DNA of 64,000 bases, taken from contig NZ_CP113977.2 in NCBI RefSeq assembly GCF_026870175.2, positions 3,968,001-4,032,000 of the forward strand. The letters run 5' to 3'. Numbering within the stretch: position 1 is the first letter of the stretch; each line of letters starts with the position of its first letter. The notes beneath the pieces were generated by a model. It searched no databases. It worked only from the letters and a program-made list of their open reading frames with translations, and was not told the origin of the DNA. The stretch comes from Flavobacterium aestivum. GTDB taxonomy: Bacteria > Bacteroidota > Bacteroidia > Flavobacteriales > Flavobacteriaceae. Positions 8,850 to 16,936 of this stretch are shown piece after piece. The position numbers and the translations under genes are program-made.

Positions 8850-8860
8850 AGAAATTTGTA

Positions 8861-8950
8861 TGGTATTAAGTTCAAAATTGTGCCATATCATTACTAAATC
8901 TGATAAATCTGCGTGAAAATTTTTTAGCACGCAGATTTTCAAAAGATTTT
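8861..8950. repeat. Dispersed palindromic repeat, family A, copy 2
   Basis: Begins TGGTATTAAGTTCAAAATT, keeps the GCCATAtCATTAC core, and forms a hairpin from AAATCTGCGTG and CACGCAGATTT. It matches copy 1 at 1891-1981. In the hairpin the G/C at one stem position differs between copies on both arms (GTGTG/CACAC versus GCGTG/CACGC), so pairing is kept. It sits in the 312-base gap before the adenosine deaminase gene; the rest of that gap shows only a -7 box. Confidence 0.65.
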
Positions 8951-9138
8951 ACTTACGTGTAGTATTTATTTACATACTATTCATCAAAGTAATCAACTTT
9001 ATTTAAATTACTTCACCTGTTCGCTATCGCACTTTTGGTCGGTGTTAATTTTTCTAAACAATTTGTTAAAACCCGCCTAATTAGTGGTAGGTGAAAAAAA
9101 ATTAAATTTTCCAATTTTTATTTCATTTTAAATTCTAC

Positions 9139-9146
9139 TATATTTG
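9139..9146 (+). promoter_or_regulatory. -7 element of the adenosine deaminase-like gene
   Basis: TATATTTG fits TAnnTTTG and lies 15 nt before the ATG at 9162. An alternative in-frame TTG start at 9144 overlaps this box and is therefore unlikely. Confidence 0.5.
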
Positions 9147-9161
9147 AATGAAATTTATACA

Positions 9162-10580
9162 ATGAAGATATTTTTCACATTCCTTTCCTACATTTTATTC
9201 CAAGTAGGATATTCCCAATCAGCTGATCAGTATTTTGAAAAAATTAGAAATAACGAAGCTGAACTAACCGCTTTTTTTGCTCAAATGCCCAAAGGAGGTG
9301 ATTTACACCACCACTATTCCGGTTCTATTTATTCCGAACCTTTATTAGCTCACGCCATTGCCGAAGATTACTACCTCAACACTCAAACCATGACAGTTAG
9401 TAAAGAAAAACAAACTGCTGGTGACTGGGTATTATTTTCGACCTTGAAAAACAACGGAGAATTAGACGCTTACAAACAAAAAATAATGCAAAAATGGTCT
9501 GTCAAAGACTATAACAATGTCGATTACCCATCGGATAAATTGTTTTTTGAATCTTTTATGAAGTTTGAACCCGCCATAAAAAACAACTTTGAAGCTGGTT
9601 TATTGGAGTTAAAAAATAGAGCCATTAAGGAAAATGTAAGTTATATTGAAACACAACTATCTACAATTCCTTGTGCGATAGAAACAAATGACTTAGCCAA
9701 ATACAATACCCGATTGAGACAAATGGCGGCAAGTAAAAACGAAAAAGCCGTTATGCAATCTTTGGACTCTTTGTATGGGGTTTTCATTCAAAAAGAAGCA
9801 AAAAAATACGCCAATGATTTTAACTCCAACTTTGTTGCCAAAATGCACAAAGACCTTAAAATGGATGATAAACAATTCACGATGCGTTACCAGAATTATG
9901 TTTTGCGCTTCATGGAACCAGTAGATTTATTCAAGAATCTGGTAGTCGCTTTTATATCGGCTGATAACAGTCCGCTAATGGCAGGAGTGAATATCGTTTC
10001 TCCCGAAGATGGTGAAACCTCCATGAAAGATTATTGGTTACACATGGTTATGTTCAAATATTGCCATAGCCGTTTTCCAAAAGTAAAATACACTTTGCAT
10101 GCCGGTGAACTTACACTGGGATTGGTTCAACCAGAAGAGTTGACCTGGCATATCAACGCAGCCGTTTATACCGCTGGTGCCAATAGAATTGGTCATGGAG
10201 TTGATATGGCTTACGAAGAAAAAAGCTATGATTTGATGCGATATATGGCTAAGAATAACATTCCGGTCGAAATAAATCTTGCCAGTAATGAGTTTATTTT
10301 AAAAATAAAAGAAAACCGTCATCCTATTACGTTATACAAAGAATTTGGAGTACCAATTGTCATTAGTACAGATGATGCCGGAATATTACGAACGAACATG
10401 ACAGAACAGTACGTTCTATTGGCCAAAAGATATAAAACCATTTCATATACAGATATCAAACAATTCGTTTATAACAGTATCGATTATAGTTTTATCCAAG
10501 ATGCTAAGGTCAAAAAACAATTAGTCCAAGATTTAGACAACCGATTCAAAACTTTCGAAGCTAATTTCCCAATGAAATAA
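9162..10580 (+). CDS. Secreted adenosine deaminase-like amidohydrolase (ADGF type)
   Basis: 472 residues. Signal peptide at 1-18 ending in GYSQS, so it is exported. Metal-dependent deaminase motifs are in order: GDLHHHYSGS (HxH near 45-50), TLHAGEL, NRIGHGVDM, VEINLASNEF and STDDAG. These correspond to the zinc ligands and catalytic Glu/Asp of adenosine deaminases. The extra N-terminal segment and secretion resemble the ADGF/CECR1 branch rather than cytosolic Add. It probably deaminates extracellular or periplasmic adenosine or deoxyadenosine to inosine. A CHAP protein follows 13 nt downstream, forming a two-gene operon of exported products. Confidence 0.87.
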   Translation: MKIFFTFLSYILFQVGYSQSADQYFEKIRNNEAELTAFFAQMPKGGDLHHHYSGSIYSEPLLAHAIAEDYYLNTQTMTVSKEKQTAGDWVLFSTLKNNGELDAYKQKIMQKWSVKDYNNVDYPSDKLFFESFMKFEPAIKNNFEAGLLELKNRAIKENVSYIETQLSTIPCAIETNDLAKYNTRLRQMAASKNEKAVMQSLDSLYGVFIQKEAKKYANDFNSNFVAKMHKDLKMDDKQFTMRYQNYVLRFMEPVDLFKNLVVAFISADNSPLMAGVNIVSPEDGETSMKDYWLHMVMFKYCHSRFPKVKYTLHAGELTLGLVQPEELTWHINAAVYTAGANRIGHGVDMAYEEKSYDLMRYMAKNNIPVEINLASNEFILKIKENRHPITLYKEFGVPIVISTDDAGILRTNMTEQYVLLAKRYKTISYTDIKQFVYNSIDYSFIQDAKVKKQLVQDLDNRFKTFEANFPMK

Positions 10581-10593
10581 ATCTAAAGACAAA

Positions 10594-11184
10594 ATGAAAA
10601 TTAAACGATCTTATTACATTATAATAATATGCATTGCTTTCTGTTTTTCTGGCATTTGGGCTTTCAAAAAATTCAACTTTAATACAGCTTATACTATCGG
10701 TCAGCCTCTCGATAGTCTAAACGGGGTCAAGGTATATTATAATGGCGGTGTCGACAATGTTTCTGAGCGTACGCTTACAAAAGACAATTACAACCTTGGG
10801 CTTAAATATCAATGTGTCGAATTTGTAAAACGCTATTATTATGAGCGTTTCCATCACAAGATGCCTGATAGTTATGGGCATGCAAAAGACTTTTACGATG
10901 ATGAACTTTCAGATGGCGCAAAAAATCAAAAACGAGATTTAATTCAATACCATAATCCAAGTAAATCAAAACCCAAAGTTGAAGATCTAATCGTATTATC
11001 AGGAACCATTTTTAATAGATTCGGGCACGTAGCCATTATATCAAAAGTAACAGATAATGAAATAGAAATCATTCAGCAAAATCCAGGTCCATTTGGCAAA
11101 TCCAGAGAAACCTATTTACTTAAAAAGGAAATTGGAAATTGGAAAATTGATAATGATCGAATCCTAGGATGGTTAAGAAAATAA
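10594..11184 (+). CDS. CHAP-domain protein with N-terminal membrane anchor
   Basis: 196 residues. A hydrophobic segment at about 7-24 is an uncleaved anchor or signal. The CHAP fold follows: QCVEFVKRYYYERF with the likely catalytic Cys, then GHVAIISKV with the likely catalytic His near 150. CHAP enzymes are amidases or endopeptidases cutting peptidoglycan peptides or glutathionylspermidine. The role here is probably envelope remodelling, but the substrate is unknown. It follows the secreted deaminase by 13 nt and ends at a strong bidirectional terminator. Confidence 0.82.
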   Translation: MKIKRSYYIIIICIAFCFSGIWAFKKFNFNTAYTIGQPLDSLNGVKVYYNGGVDNVSERTLTKDNYNLGLKYQCVEFVKRYYYERFHHKMPDSYGHAKDFYDDELSDGAKNQKRDLIQYHNPSKSKPKVEDLIVLSGTIFNRFGHVAIISKVTDNEIEIIQQNPGPFGKSRETYLLKKEIGNWKIDNDRILGWLRK

Positions 11185-11212
11185 AAAAAGCCCCAAATTG
11201 GGGCTTTTTTAT
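11184..11212. terminator. Bidirectional terminator
   Basis: AAAAAAGCCCC, 5-nt loop, GGGGCTTTTTT between convergent CHAP and rluD genes. Confidence 0.85.
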
Positions 11213-11219
11213 TTTATTT

Positions 11220-12257
11220 CTAGTCTTCTTCAGCATGATGAGATTTAGAATATCCTCTCCATTTCTCGATACAATCCTGAAAATCCTGAGGCAATTCAGT
11301 ATCAAAACGCATCATTTCTCCAGTAGTAGGATGAACAAAACCTAGTGTTTTAGCATGCAGCGCCTGACGTGGCAAAGCTTTGAAACAGTTCTCGATAAAC
11401 TGTTTGTATTTGGTAAAGGTTGTTCCTTTCAAAATCAAGTGACCACCATAACGCTCATCATTAAAAAGCGGATGACCAATATGCTTCATGTGGGCACGAA
11501 TCTGGTGGGTTCTTCCTGTTTCCAATCGGCATGAAATCAAAGTTACATATCCAAAACGCTCCAGAACTTTATAATGTGTAATTGCTGGTTTCCCTATTTC
11601 TGGATCTGCAAAAACAGCCATTTGCATACGATCTTTTAAGTGTCTGGCTAAGTTCCCTTCAATAGTTCCTTCATCTTGTGCAACATTCCCCCAAACTAAA
11701 GCAATATATTCTCTTTCAGATGTTTTTGCTTCAAATTGTTTGGCTAAATGGGTCATAGCAGCCTCGGTTTTGGCAATAACCAATAAGCCTGAAGTATCTT
11801 TATCAATCCTATGTACCAAACCTGGACGTTCGCTACTGTTCATAGGCAAACTCTCAAAATGAAATGCCAATGCATTCACCAAAGTCCCAGTATAATTCCC
11901 ATGACCGGGATGTACCACTAATCCAGCAGGCTTGTTGATGAGCAAAAGAGCATCATCCTCATATACTATATCCAGCGGAATATCCTCTGGGTCTACTCTA
12001 TTTTCAAAAGGCGGATGCGACAACATCACTTGCACCACATCAAAAGCTTTAACTTTGTAATTTGATTTTACGGGCACATCATTCACAAAAATATTCCCTC
12101 CCGTAGCAGCGTTCTGTATTTTATTTCTTGTGGCGTTTTGAATCAGACTCATTAAATATTTGTCAATTCGTAAAGAAGCCTGTCCTTTAGGAACTTCAAA
12201 TCTAAAATGTTCAAATAATTCTTCGTCTAATTCTAATGGTTCACTATTATTGTTCAT
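11220..12257 (-). CDS. rluD: 23S rRNA pseudouridine synthase, RluD type
   Basis: 345 residues. An S4 RNA-binding domain (about 20-80, GQASLRIDKYL) precedes the RluA catalytic domain with GLVHRIDKDTSGLLV, which carries the catalytic Asp. RluD makes pseudouridines 1911, 1915 and 1917 in helix 69 of 23S rRNA in E. coli. Length and the S4 domain fit RluD better than RluA. The start overlaps the end of the upstream PASTA gene by 11 nt, so the two are co-transcribed and probably translationally coupled. Confidence 0.9.
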   Translation of the reverse strand: MNNNSEPLELDEELFEHFRFEVPKGQASLRIDKYLMSLIQNATRNKIQNAATGGNIFVNDVPVKSNYKVKAFDVVQVMLSHPPFENRVDPEDIPLDIVYEDDALLLINKPAGLVVHPGHGNYTGTLVNALAFHFESLPMNSSERPGLVHRIDKDTSGLLVIAKTEAAMTHLAKQFEAKTSEREYIALVWGNVAQDEGTIEGNLARHLKDRMQMAVFADPEIGKPAITHYKVLERFGYVTLISCRLETGRTHQIRAHMKHIGHPLFNDERYGGHLILKGTTFTKYKQFIENCFKALPRQALHAKTLGFVHPTTGEMMRFDTELPQDFQDCIEKWRGYSKSHHAEED

Positions 12258-12870
12258 TTGTTGGTGTTTCTTGTGCAGGGGCAGCTGTACTGTCCACTAC
12301 TTCTTCTTCTTCCTGATAACTCTCTTTTCCATCACCTAAAACCAAATCAATTTTGGATGCTTTTAGGACTCTGTCTCCTACTTTTAAATTTCTTCCTTTA
12401 TAACGCATTTCCAAGACCATGTCTTTTCCTAAATTAGGAACATACGTAATCGTTCCTTCTTCTAGTCCCAAAGCCTTAAGCGTTGGCACTGCCTCACGAT
12501 ATGTTTTATCAATTAAATCCGGAATTCGCACAGACGAAAATCCAGATGAATTTATCTTAATATATACTTTTCTACCTACTTTTACCTTTGTTCCAGGCAT
12601 AGGATCTTGTTCTACAACACTAAATTTTGGATAATCTCCTCTAAAATCCACACTATCCAAAAGCTCGTAATCCAAATCCAATTCATCCAACTTTTCTTCT
12701 ACTTGCTCCTCAGTCAATTTTCTCAAATCAGGAACAGCAATTTCATGTCCATGGTCTGTCGTAAATGTCAACCAATGCATGAATAAATAACCTAAAACTG
12801 CAATAATAACAAGCGCAAGGGCTACTTGTCCAAAAAATACACGACTCGTAAGATATTTTTTTAAGCTCAT
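12247..12870 (-). CDS. Membrane-anchored PASTA-domain protein
   Basis: 207 residues. A short cytoplasmic start, one membrane helix (about 12-33), then two PASTA-like repeats outside (about 38-105 and 110-180, with VPDLRKLTEEQVEEKL and IPDLIDKTYREAVPTL), and an acidic, low-complexity tail. PASTA domains bind peptidoglycan fragments or beta-lactams; there is no kinase domain here. An upstream Met at 12912 lies before the -7 box TATCTTTG (12896-12889), so 12870 is the better start. It lies divergent to ddl, in a cell-wall context. Confidence 0.85.
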   Translation of the reverse strand: MSLKKYLTSRVFFGQVALALVIIAVLGYLFMHWLTFTTDHGHEIAVPDLRKLTEEQVEEKLDELDLDYELLDSVDFRGDYPKFSVVEQDPMPGTKVKVGRKVYIKINSSGFSSVRIPDLIDKTYREAVPTLKALGLEEGTITYVPNLGKDMVLEMRYKGRNLKVGDRVLKASKIDLVLGDGKESYQEEEEVVDSTAAPAQETPTNEQ

Positions 12871-12965
12871 AAATATTTTTATTTCCCGCAAAGATAAAGC
12901 TTTTCGTTTCAAAAAAAATGATAATTTTGTTTAATAGTATTTGTCCTTCCGAGTATCACACAAGG

Positions 12966-13112
12966 AAGGAGCTATTCCTGCTGTACGCTTGTATCTTTTG
13001 CTCAAAAAAACATTTTTCTAAAGCATAAAAGGAGCTTCCTTTGGTCGCTCTTTTCTACTAATAAAAATTAGTTTTTTTTCACAAAAGGAAACCGCTTCCA
13101 TTAGGGCTAGGG
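12966..13112. repeat. Dispersed repeat, family B, copy 1
   Basis: Begins AAGGAGCTATTCCTGCT and ends TTAGGGCTAGGG; copy 2 is at 33653-33743. The middle contains a second AAAGGAGCTTCCTTTGGTCGCTC word, so this copy may be compound. It fills most of the 387-base gap between the PASTA gene and ddl. No gene is seen in that gap. Confidence 0.7.
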
Positions 13113-13257
13113 AATTCATTTTCATAACAAGATTAAATTACAAACACAGACTTCGATATCACATTATATAAAATAAACAGCTTAAAGAAAACCTGTTAGG
13201 CACCAAAAACAAAATAAAATACCCAATAGAATTCAGAATACTTTAAAACAAAAAATT

Positions 13258-14229
13258 ATGAAAAACATTGCCATCATCATGGGCGGCTATTCAAGTGAAT
13301 ACAAAATATCATTGATTAGCGGAAACGTAGTTTACCAGTTTCTTGACAAAACTAAATACAAAGCCTTTCGCATCCATATCTTTAAAGAAAAATGGGTGTA
13401 TGTAGATGCAAATGATACTGAATTCCCAATTGACAAGAATGATTTTTCGGTACAGGTAAACGGTGAAAAAATTAGTTTTGACTGCGTTTTCAATGCCATT
13501 CACGGAACACCGGGTGAAGATGGATTAATGCAAGCCTATTTCGAGTTATTAAACATTCCGCAAACTTCCTGCGATTATTATCAATCCGCATTAACCTTCA
13601 ACAAACGTGATTTATTATCGGTATTAAAACCATACGGAATAAAAACTGCCACTTCCTATTACCTAAACAAAGGAGATATCATCAATACAGATGAAATTGT
13701 AAAAAAATTAGGTTTACCTTGTTTCGTAAAACCAAACAAAGCCGGATCTAGCTTTGGAATTTCAAAAGTAAAAACCGCTTCTGAATTGCCAATCGCCATA
13801 GAAGTAGCCTACAAAGAAGACAACGAAATCATCATAGAAAGTTTCCTTGATGGTACCGAAGTTTCTGTTGGAGTAATCAATTACAAAGGAACCATCACGG
13901 TATTACCTATAACCGAAATCGTATCTGAGAATGATTTCTTTGATTATGAAGCCAAATACCAAGGTAAATCTCAAGAAATCACACCGGCAAGAATTTCGGA
14001 TGAAATGACCCAAAAAATAGGAGAAATTGCAAAACGCGCCTACGAAGTACTTAAAATGAAAGGATTCTCCAGAAGCGAATTCATTATTGTAGACGGAGAA
14101 CCACACATGCTTGAAATGAATACTATTCCGGGTCTTACTACCGAAAGTTTAATCCCGCAACAAGCCAGAGCTGCCGGAATTTCATTAGAAGATCTATTCA
14201 CCAATGCTATTGAGTTAGCCCTTAATTAA
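13258..14229 (+). CDS. ddl: D-alanine--D-alanine ligase
   Basis: 323 residues, ATP-grasp fold. N-terminal GGYSSEYKISLISG, then HGTPGEDGLMQAYFELL, the nucleotide-binding KPNKAGSSFGISKV, EVSVGV, and the metal-binding end EMNTIPGLTTES. It joins two D-alanines for the peptidoglycan stem peptide, in the cytoplasm. In place of the more usual SxE of the N-terminal loop it has SSEYKIS, which keeps the Glu. It is divergent from the PASTA/rluD pair and upstream of an 8-nt repeat array. Confidence 0.92.
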   Translation: MKNIAIIMGGYSSEYKISLISGNVVYQFLDKTKYKAFRIHIFKEKWVYVDANDTEFPIDKNDFSVQVNGEKISFDCVFNAIHGTPGEDGLMQAYFELLNIPQTSCDYYQSALTFNKRDLLSVLKPYGIKTATSYYLNKGDIINTDEIVKKLGLPCFVKPNKAGSSFGISKVKTASELPIAIEVAYKEDNEIIIESFLDGTEVSVGVINYKGTITVLPITEIVSENDFFDYEAKYQGKSQEITPARISDEMTQKIGEIAKRAYEVLKMKGFSRSEFIIVDGEPHMLEMNTIPGLTTESLIPQQARAAGISLEDLFTNAIELALN

Positions 14230-14233
14230 GTTG

Positions 14234-14305
14234 CTGAGATTCTGAGATACTAAATTTCTAAGCAACTTAGTATCTCAGACACTTAGAATCTTAAAATCTC
14301 AAAAG
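14234..14305. repeat. 8-nt periodic CTAAG/CTTAG repeat array, copy 2
   Basis: Nine consecutive units begin with C at 14234, 14242, 14250, 14258, 14266, 14274, 14282, 14290 and 14298, without a slip. The first four are CTGAG/CTAAA/CTAAG type, the last five CTTAG/CTCAG type, so the array folds into a hairpin around the CAA near 14263. It lies between ddl and the TMEM175-like gene and may act as an attenuator. Confidence 0.82.
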
Positions 14306-14307
14306 AA

Positions 14308-14886
14308 ATGAACAAAAGCAGAATCGAAGCCTTTAGCGATGGTGTCATGGCCATAATTATCACGATCATGGTTCTGGAGATCAAAGCTCCGGAACAACCA
14401 ACTTTCGAGAGTTTAATTCCTCTGATTCCTGTTTGTTTGAGTTATGTTTTGAGTTTTATATATGTGGGAATTTATTGGAACAACCACCACCACATGTTTC
14501 AAGTGGTCAAAAAAATAGATGGTTCGGTACTGTGGTATAACACTATGTTATTGTTTTGGCTATCCTTAATTCCGTTTGCCACAAGTTGGATGGGAGAACA
14601 TTCATTTGCAACAATTCCCATTGCCTGTTATGGTTTCATTTTATTAATGTGTGGTGTTTCATACATATTACTACAAAATAAAATTATAAAGCTGGAAGGC
14701 AAGGAATCAGTTTTACATCATGCGGTAAAAAAAGACAATAAAGGAAAATTATCTATGGTCTGCTATACCTCGGCTATTCCGCTTGCATTTGTATCGCCCA
14801 TAATCTCAGGAATCCTGTATATTTTTGTAGCATTGATCTGGATCATCCCTGACAAAAGAATTGAAAATCAAATCAATAAACTTTAA
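14308..14886 (+). CDS. TMEM175-family (DUF1211) potassium channel-like protein
   Basis: 192 residues with five to six hydrophobic segments. The first helix contains RIEAFSDGVMAIIITIMVLEIK, which includes the RxxxFSD signature of bacterial TMEM175 channels, where FSD lines the pore. Bacterial relatives are tetrameric potassium-permeable channels. A further WNNHHH motif after helix 2 is typical of the family. The gene directly follows the octamer repeat array and precedes the coaD leader element. Confidence 0.85.
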   Translation: MNKSRIEAFSDGVMAIIITIMVLEIKAPEQPTFESLIPLIPVCLSYVLSFIYVGIYWNNHHHMFQVVKKIDGSVLWYNTMLLFWLSLIPFATSWMGEHSFATIPIACYGFILLMCGVSYILLQNKIIKLEGKESVLHHAVKKDNKGKLSMVCYTSAIPLAFVSPIISGILYIFVALIWIIPDKRIENQINKL

Positions 14887-14893
14887 AAATAAA

Positions 14894-14965
14894 ATCACCA
14901 TGATTCCTAATCAAAAATTAGTAATAAAAATGGCGATACCCTATTCCGATAAAAAAATATCATAT
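14894..14965 (+). promoter_or_regulatory. Shared start-codon-proximal 5' element, copy at coaD
   Basis: Left arm ATCACCAT (14894-14901), right arm ATGGCGAT (14930-14937), then TTCCGATAAAAAA and the ATG of coaD at 14966, 36 nt after the internal ATG. It aligns with elements before hemN, ccoP and dapD. In this copy the internal ATG (14930) is open and in frame with coaD, so an N-terminally extended product is possible. One stem position is mismatched (A opposite C). Confidence 0.6.
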
Positions 14966-15430
14966 ATGAAAAAAGCCATATTCCCTGGATCTTTTGATCC
15001 TATCACTTTAGGACACGAAGACATCATCAAAAGAGCCATTCCATTGTTTGATGAAATTGTAATTGCTATTGGAGTCAACGCCGAAAAGAAATACATGTTT
15101 ACACTTGATGAAAGAAAAAAATTCATCGAAGAAACTTTCAAAGACGAACCCAAAGTTACAGTTATCACTTACGAAGGGCTAACTATCGACTTATGCCACC
15201 GAATTAAGGCCGATTTTATTCTAAGAGGCCTACGTAACCCTGCCGATTTTGAATTCGAAAAAGCCATTGCACACACCAACAGACGATTATCTAAAATAGA
15301 AACTGTGTTTTTATTGACCGCAGCACGAACTTCATACATCAGTTCAAGTATTGTAAGAGACGTAATCCGAAATCATGGTGAATACCAAATGCTTGTTCCA
15401 GAAGCAGTAAGAGTAAAACTGGATAAGTAA
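14966..15430 (+). CDS. coaD: Phosphopantetheine adenylyltransferase
   Basis: 154 residues from the ATG at 14966, the standard CoaD length. The nucleotidyltransferase signature is AIFPGSFDPITLGHEDII with the T/HxGH motif, followed by GLRNPADFEFE and the C-terminal TARTSYISSSIVRD. It transfers AMP from ATP to 4'-phosphopantetheine, the fourth step in CoA synthesis. The open frame extends upstream to 14861, but the family consensus begins at this Met. A shared 5' element occupies the leader. No separate promoter was found, so it may be transcribed with the upstream TMEM175-like gene. Confidence 0.92.
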   Translation: MKKAIFPGSFDPITLGHEDIIKRAIPLFDEIVIAIGVNAEKKYMFTLDERKKFIEETFKDEPKVTVITYEGLTIDLCHRIKADFILRGLRNPADFEFEKAIAHTNRRLSKIETVFLLTAARTSYISSSIVRDVIRNHGEYQMLVPEAVRVKLDK

Positions 15431-15446
15431 GATTATCAATAATCTT
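15429..15446 (+). terminator. Possible weak terminator after coaD
   Basis: AAGATTAT, 2 nt, ATAATCTT dyad overlapping the coaD stop, followed after a few bases by CTCTCTTTTT. Confidence 0.3.
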
Positions 15447-15528
15447 CGCTCCTCTCTTTTTGATTCCGCAGATGAAGATAATCAAAACAAACAATAAAAC
15501 TCAATACCCAATAACCCAAAACATAAAC

Positions 15529-15559
15529 TTGTAAAACCTACCATTTAAGCGTAATTTTG
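15529..15559 (+). promoter_or_regulatory. Promoter of phnA-like gene
   Basis: TTG (15529-15531), 20-nt spacer, TAATTTTG (15552-15559), 25 nt before the ATG. Confidence 0.65.
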
Positions 15560-15584
15560 CAACCTAAAAAATACACAAATTATA

Positions 15585-16163
15585 ATGAGCTTCGAAAGAG
15601 AATTAAATAAACGCAGCGGTTCACAATGTGAACTATGTGCTGCCACCGAAAACCTAAAAGAATACCAAGTACTTCCTACCAAAAAAGGAGGATTAGACGA
15701 AAGTATCTTTGCTTGTCCTACTTGTATCGATCAAATCGAAAACCCAGGACATGAAGACCTAAACCACTGGAGATGTTTGAATGACAGTATGTGGAGCGAA
15801 CACATTCCGGTACAAGTTGTTGCTTGGAGAATGTTAAGCCGTTTACGCAAAAATGGTTGGCCTCAAGAATTGTTGGAACAAATGTATTTGGACGAAGACA
15901 CTCTTGAATGGGCACAAGCCACAGGAGAAGGTGAAGATGATGAAAACAAAATCATACACCGTGATGTTAACGGAGTTATTTTGTCACATGGAGACTCAGT
16001 TGTATTAATCAAAGATCTAAAAGTAAAAGGATCCAGTATGGTTGCCAAACAAGGAACATCTGTACGCAACATCCGATTAGACCACGAAAATGCAGAATAC
16101 ATTGAAGGAAAAGTAGATGGACAACAAATCGTAATTATTACACAATACGTTAAGAAAATATAA
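15585..16163 (+). CDS. PhnA-type zinc-ribbon protein
   Basis: 192 residues. The N-terminal zinc ribbon has CELC (near 15-18) and CPTC (near 44-47). A linker with a long acidic stretch follows, then the PhnA C-terminal domain (about 122-192) with HGDSVVLIKDLKVKGSS and GTSVRNIRLD. The family was named from the phn region of E. coli, but its biochemical function is not settled; the phosphonoacetate hydrolase of the same name is unrelated. Single-gene unit with its own promoter and terminator. Confidence 0.85.
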   Translation: MSFERELNKRSGSQCELCAATENLKEYQVLPTKKGGLDESIFACPTCIDQIENPGHEDLNHWRCLNDSMWSEHIPVQVVAWRMLSRLRKNGWPQELLEQMYLDEDTLEWAQATGEGEDDENKIIHRDVNGVILSHGDSVVLIKDLKVKGSSMVAKQGTSVRNIRLDHENAEYIEGKVDGQQIVIITQYVKKI

Positions 16164-16177
16164 TTCTCAACTTATTT

Positions 16178-16218
16178 AAAACAAAAAAGTCCCGATTAAA
16201 TCGGGACTTTTTTGTTTT
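16178..16218. terminator. Strong bidirectional terminator
   Basis: A 19-bp perfect stem including GTCCCGAT/ATCGGGAC, loop of 3 nt, flanked by A-run and T-run. Convergent phnA-like and hypothetical genes. Confidence 0.9.
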
Positions 16219-16231
16219 AAAATCAAGCTTA

Positions 16232-16675
16232 TTAACTTTTTTGAAATAATTTTTCAACTTGCTCTCTTGATAAAGGCTCAGAAACATTAGTTGAATTAGC
16301 AGCTTTATTAGAAACCATAAATTGTACAGTTGTCTTTTTATCTGAATTGGGAATATAATGCAACCAAACAAAATTATTAGGCAATTCTAATTTTACATCA
16401 TTCAAAGGGTTTGCATTAAATCCGTTTGATATAATACCGTAAAGGCTTTGATAAGCATTATCAATATTCTTGAATGTAAAAGCCTTTAAAGATGGCTCTT
16501 CATCCTCGCTTTGAACAGTTGTATAGAAAAAGGTAAACTCATCTCCAATTTTTTGAACATAAAAATTATTATTTACTCTTCCTAATTTCTCAACAGGTAC
16601 AGTTTCAACAACTTTAATTTGGCTAAAGCCAACAGAACTAATAAACATAATCGCAATCGCAATAATTTTTTTCAT
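16232..16675 (-). CDS. Secreted protein of unknown function
   Basis: 147 residues from the ATG at 16675. MKKIIAIAIMFISSVGFSQ is a clear Sec signal peptide. The mature part is small, mixed charge, with no cysteine or catalytic motif that I recognise. A phrase NNFVWLHYIPNSDKK suggests a beta-rich fold, but no family is assigned. The longer frame to 16747 is rejected because it begins before the -7 box TATGTTTG (16730-16723). Its upstream neighbour on the same strand is the helicase, 262 nt away, with a terminator between. Confidence 0.75.
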   Translation of the reverse strand: MKKIIAIAIMFISSVGFSQIKVVETVPVEKLGRVNNNFYVQKIGDEFTFFYTTVQSEDEEPSLKAFTFKNIDNAYQSLYGIISNGFNANPLNDVKLELPNNFVWLHYIPNSDKKTTVQFMVSNKAANSTNVSEPLSREQVEKLFQKS

Positions 16676-16831
16676 AATTAATTTGAGGTTTAATGATATA
16701 CTTTGTAGGTAAGTATTTGGGGCAAACATACTAATAATAAAAAACAACTCTCTTTTTACGACAATTATTTATCAACATTAAATTAACTATTTTGTTTGTA
16801 AACTAAATTAGCATACCACAATAATAACACG

Positions 16832-16936
16832 GTTTGCAGTTTGCATAAAAACAAAAACGTCTTGATTTCTCAAGACGTTTTTGTTTTTATAATTCTGAAG
16901 TCTGTTTTCTGAAATCTGCAAACTGCAAACTGCAAA
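16832..16936. repeat. 7-nt word inverted repeat around a terminator
   Basis: GTTTGCAGTTTGCA (16832-16845) is the reverse complement of TGCAAACTGCAAAC (16918-16931), part of three tandem CTGCAAA units (16916-16936). The pair encloses the terminator at 16846-16889. The construction resembles the 8-nt arrays but with period 7 and a different word. Confidence 0.6.
16846..16889. terminator. Intrinsic terminator after the helicase gene
   Basis: AAAACAAAAACGTCTTGA paired with TCAAGACGTTTTTGTTTT across a 4-nt loop; T-run in both directions. Confidence 0.85.

Noticed and set aside
9144..9161. N-terminal extension of the deaminase from a TTG
   Set aside because: The TTG is part of the -7 box TATATTTG, and the signal peptide begins at the ATG at 9162.
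14894..14965. Shared 5' element read as a metabolite riboswitch
   Set aside because: The four downstream genes (CoA, haem, oxidase and lysine pathways) share no ligand, and the core is too small for known riboswitch classes.
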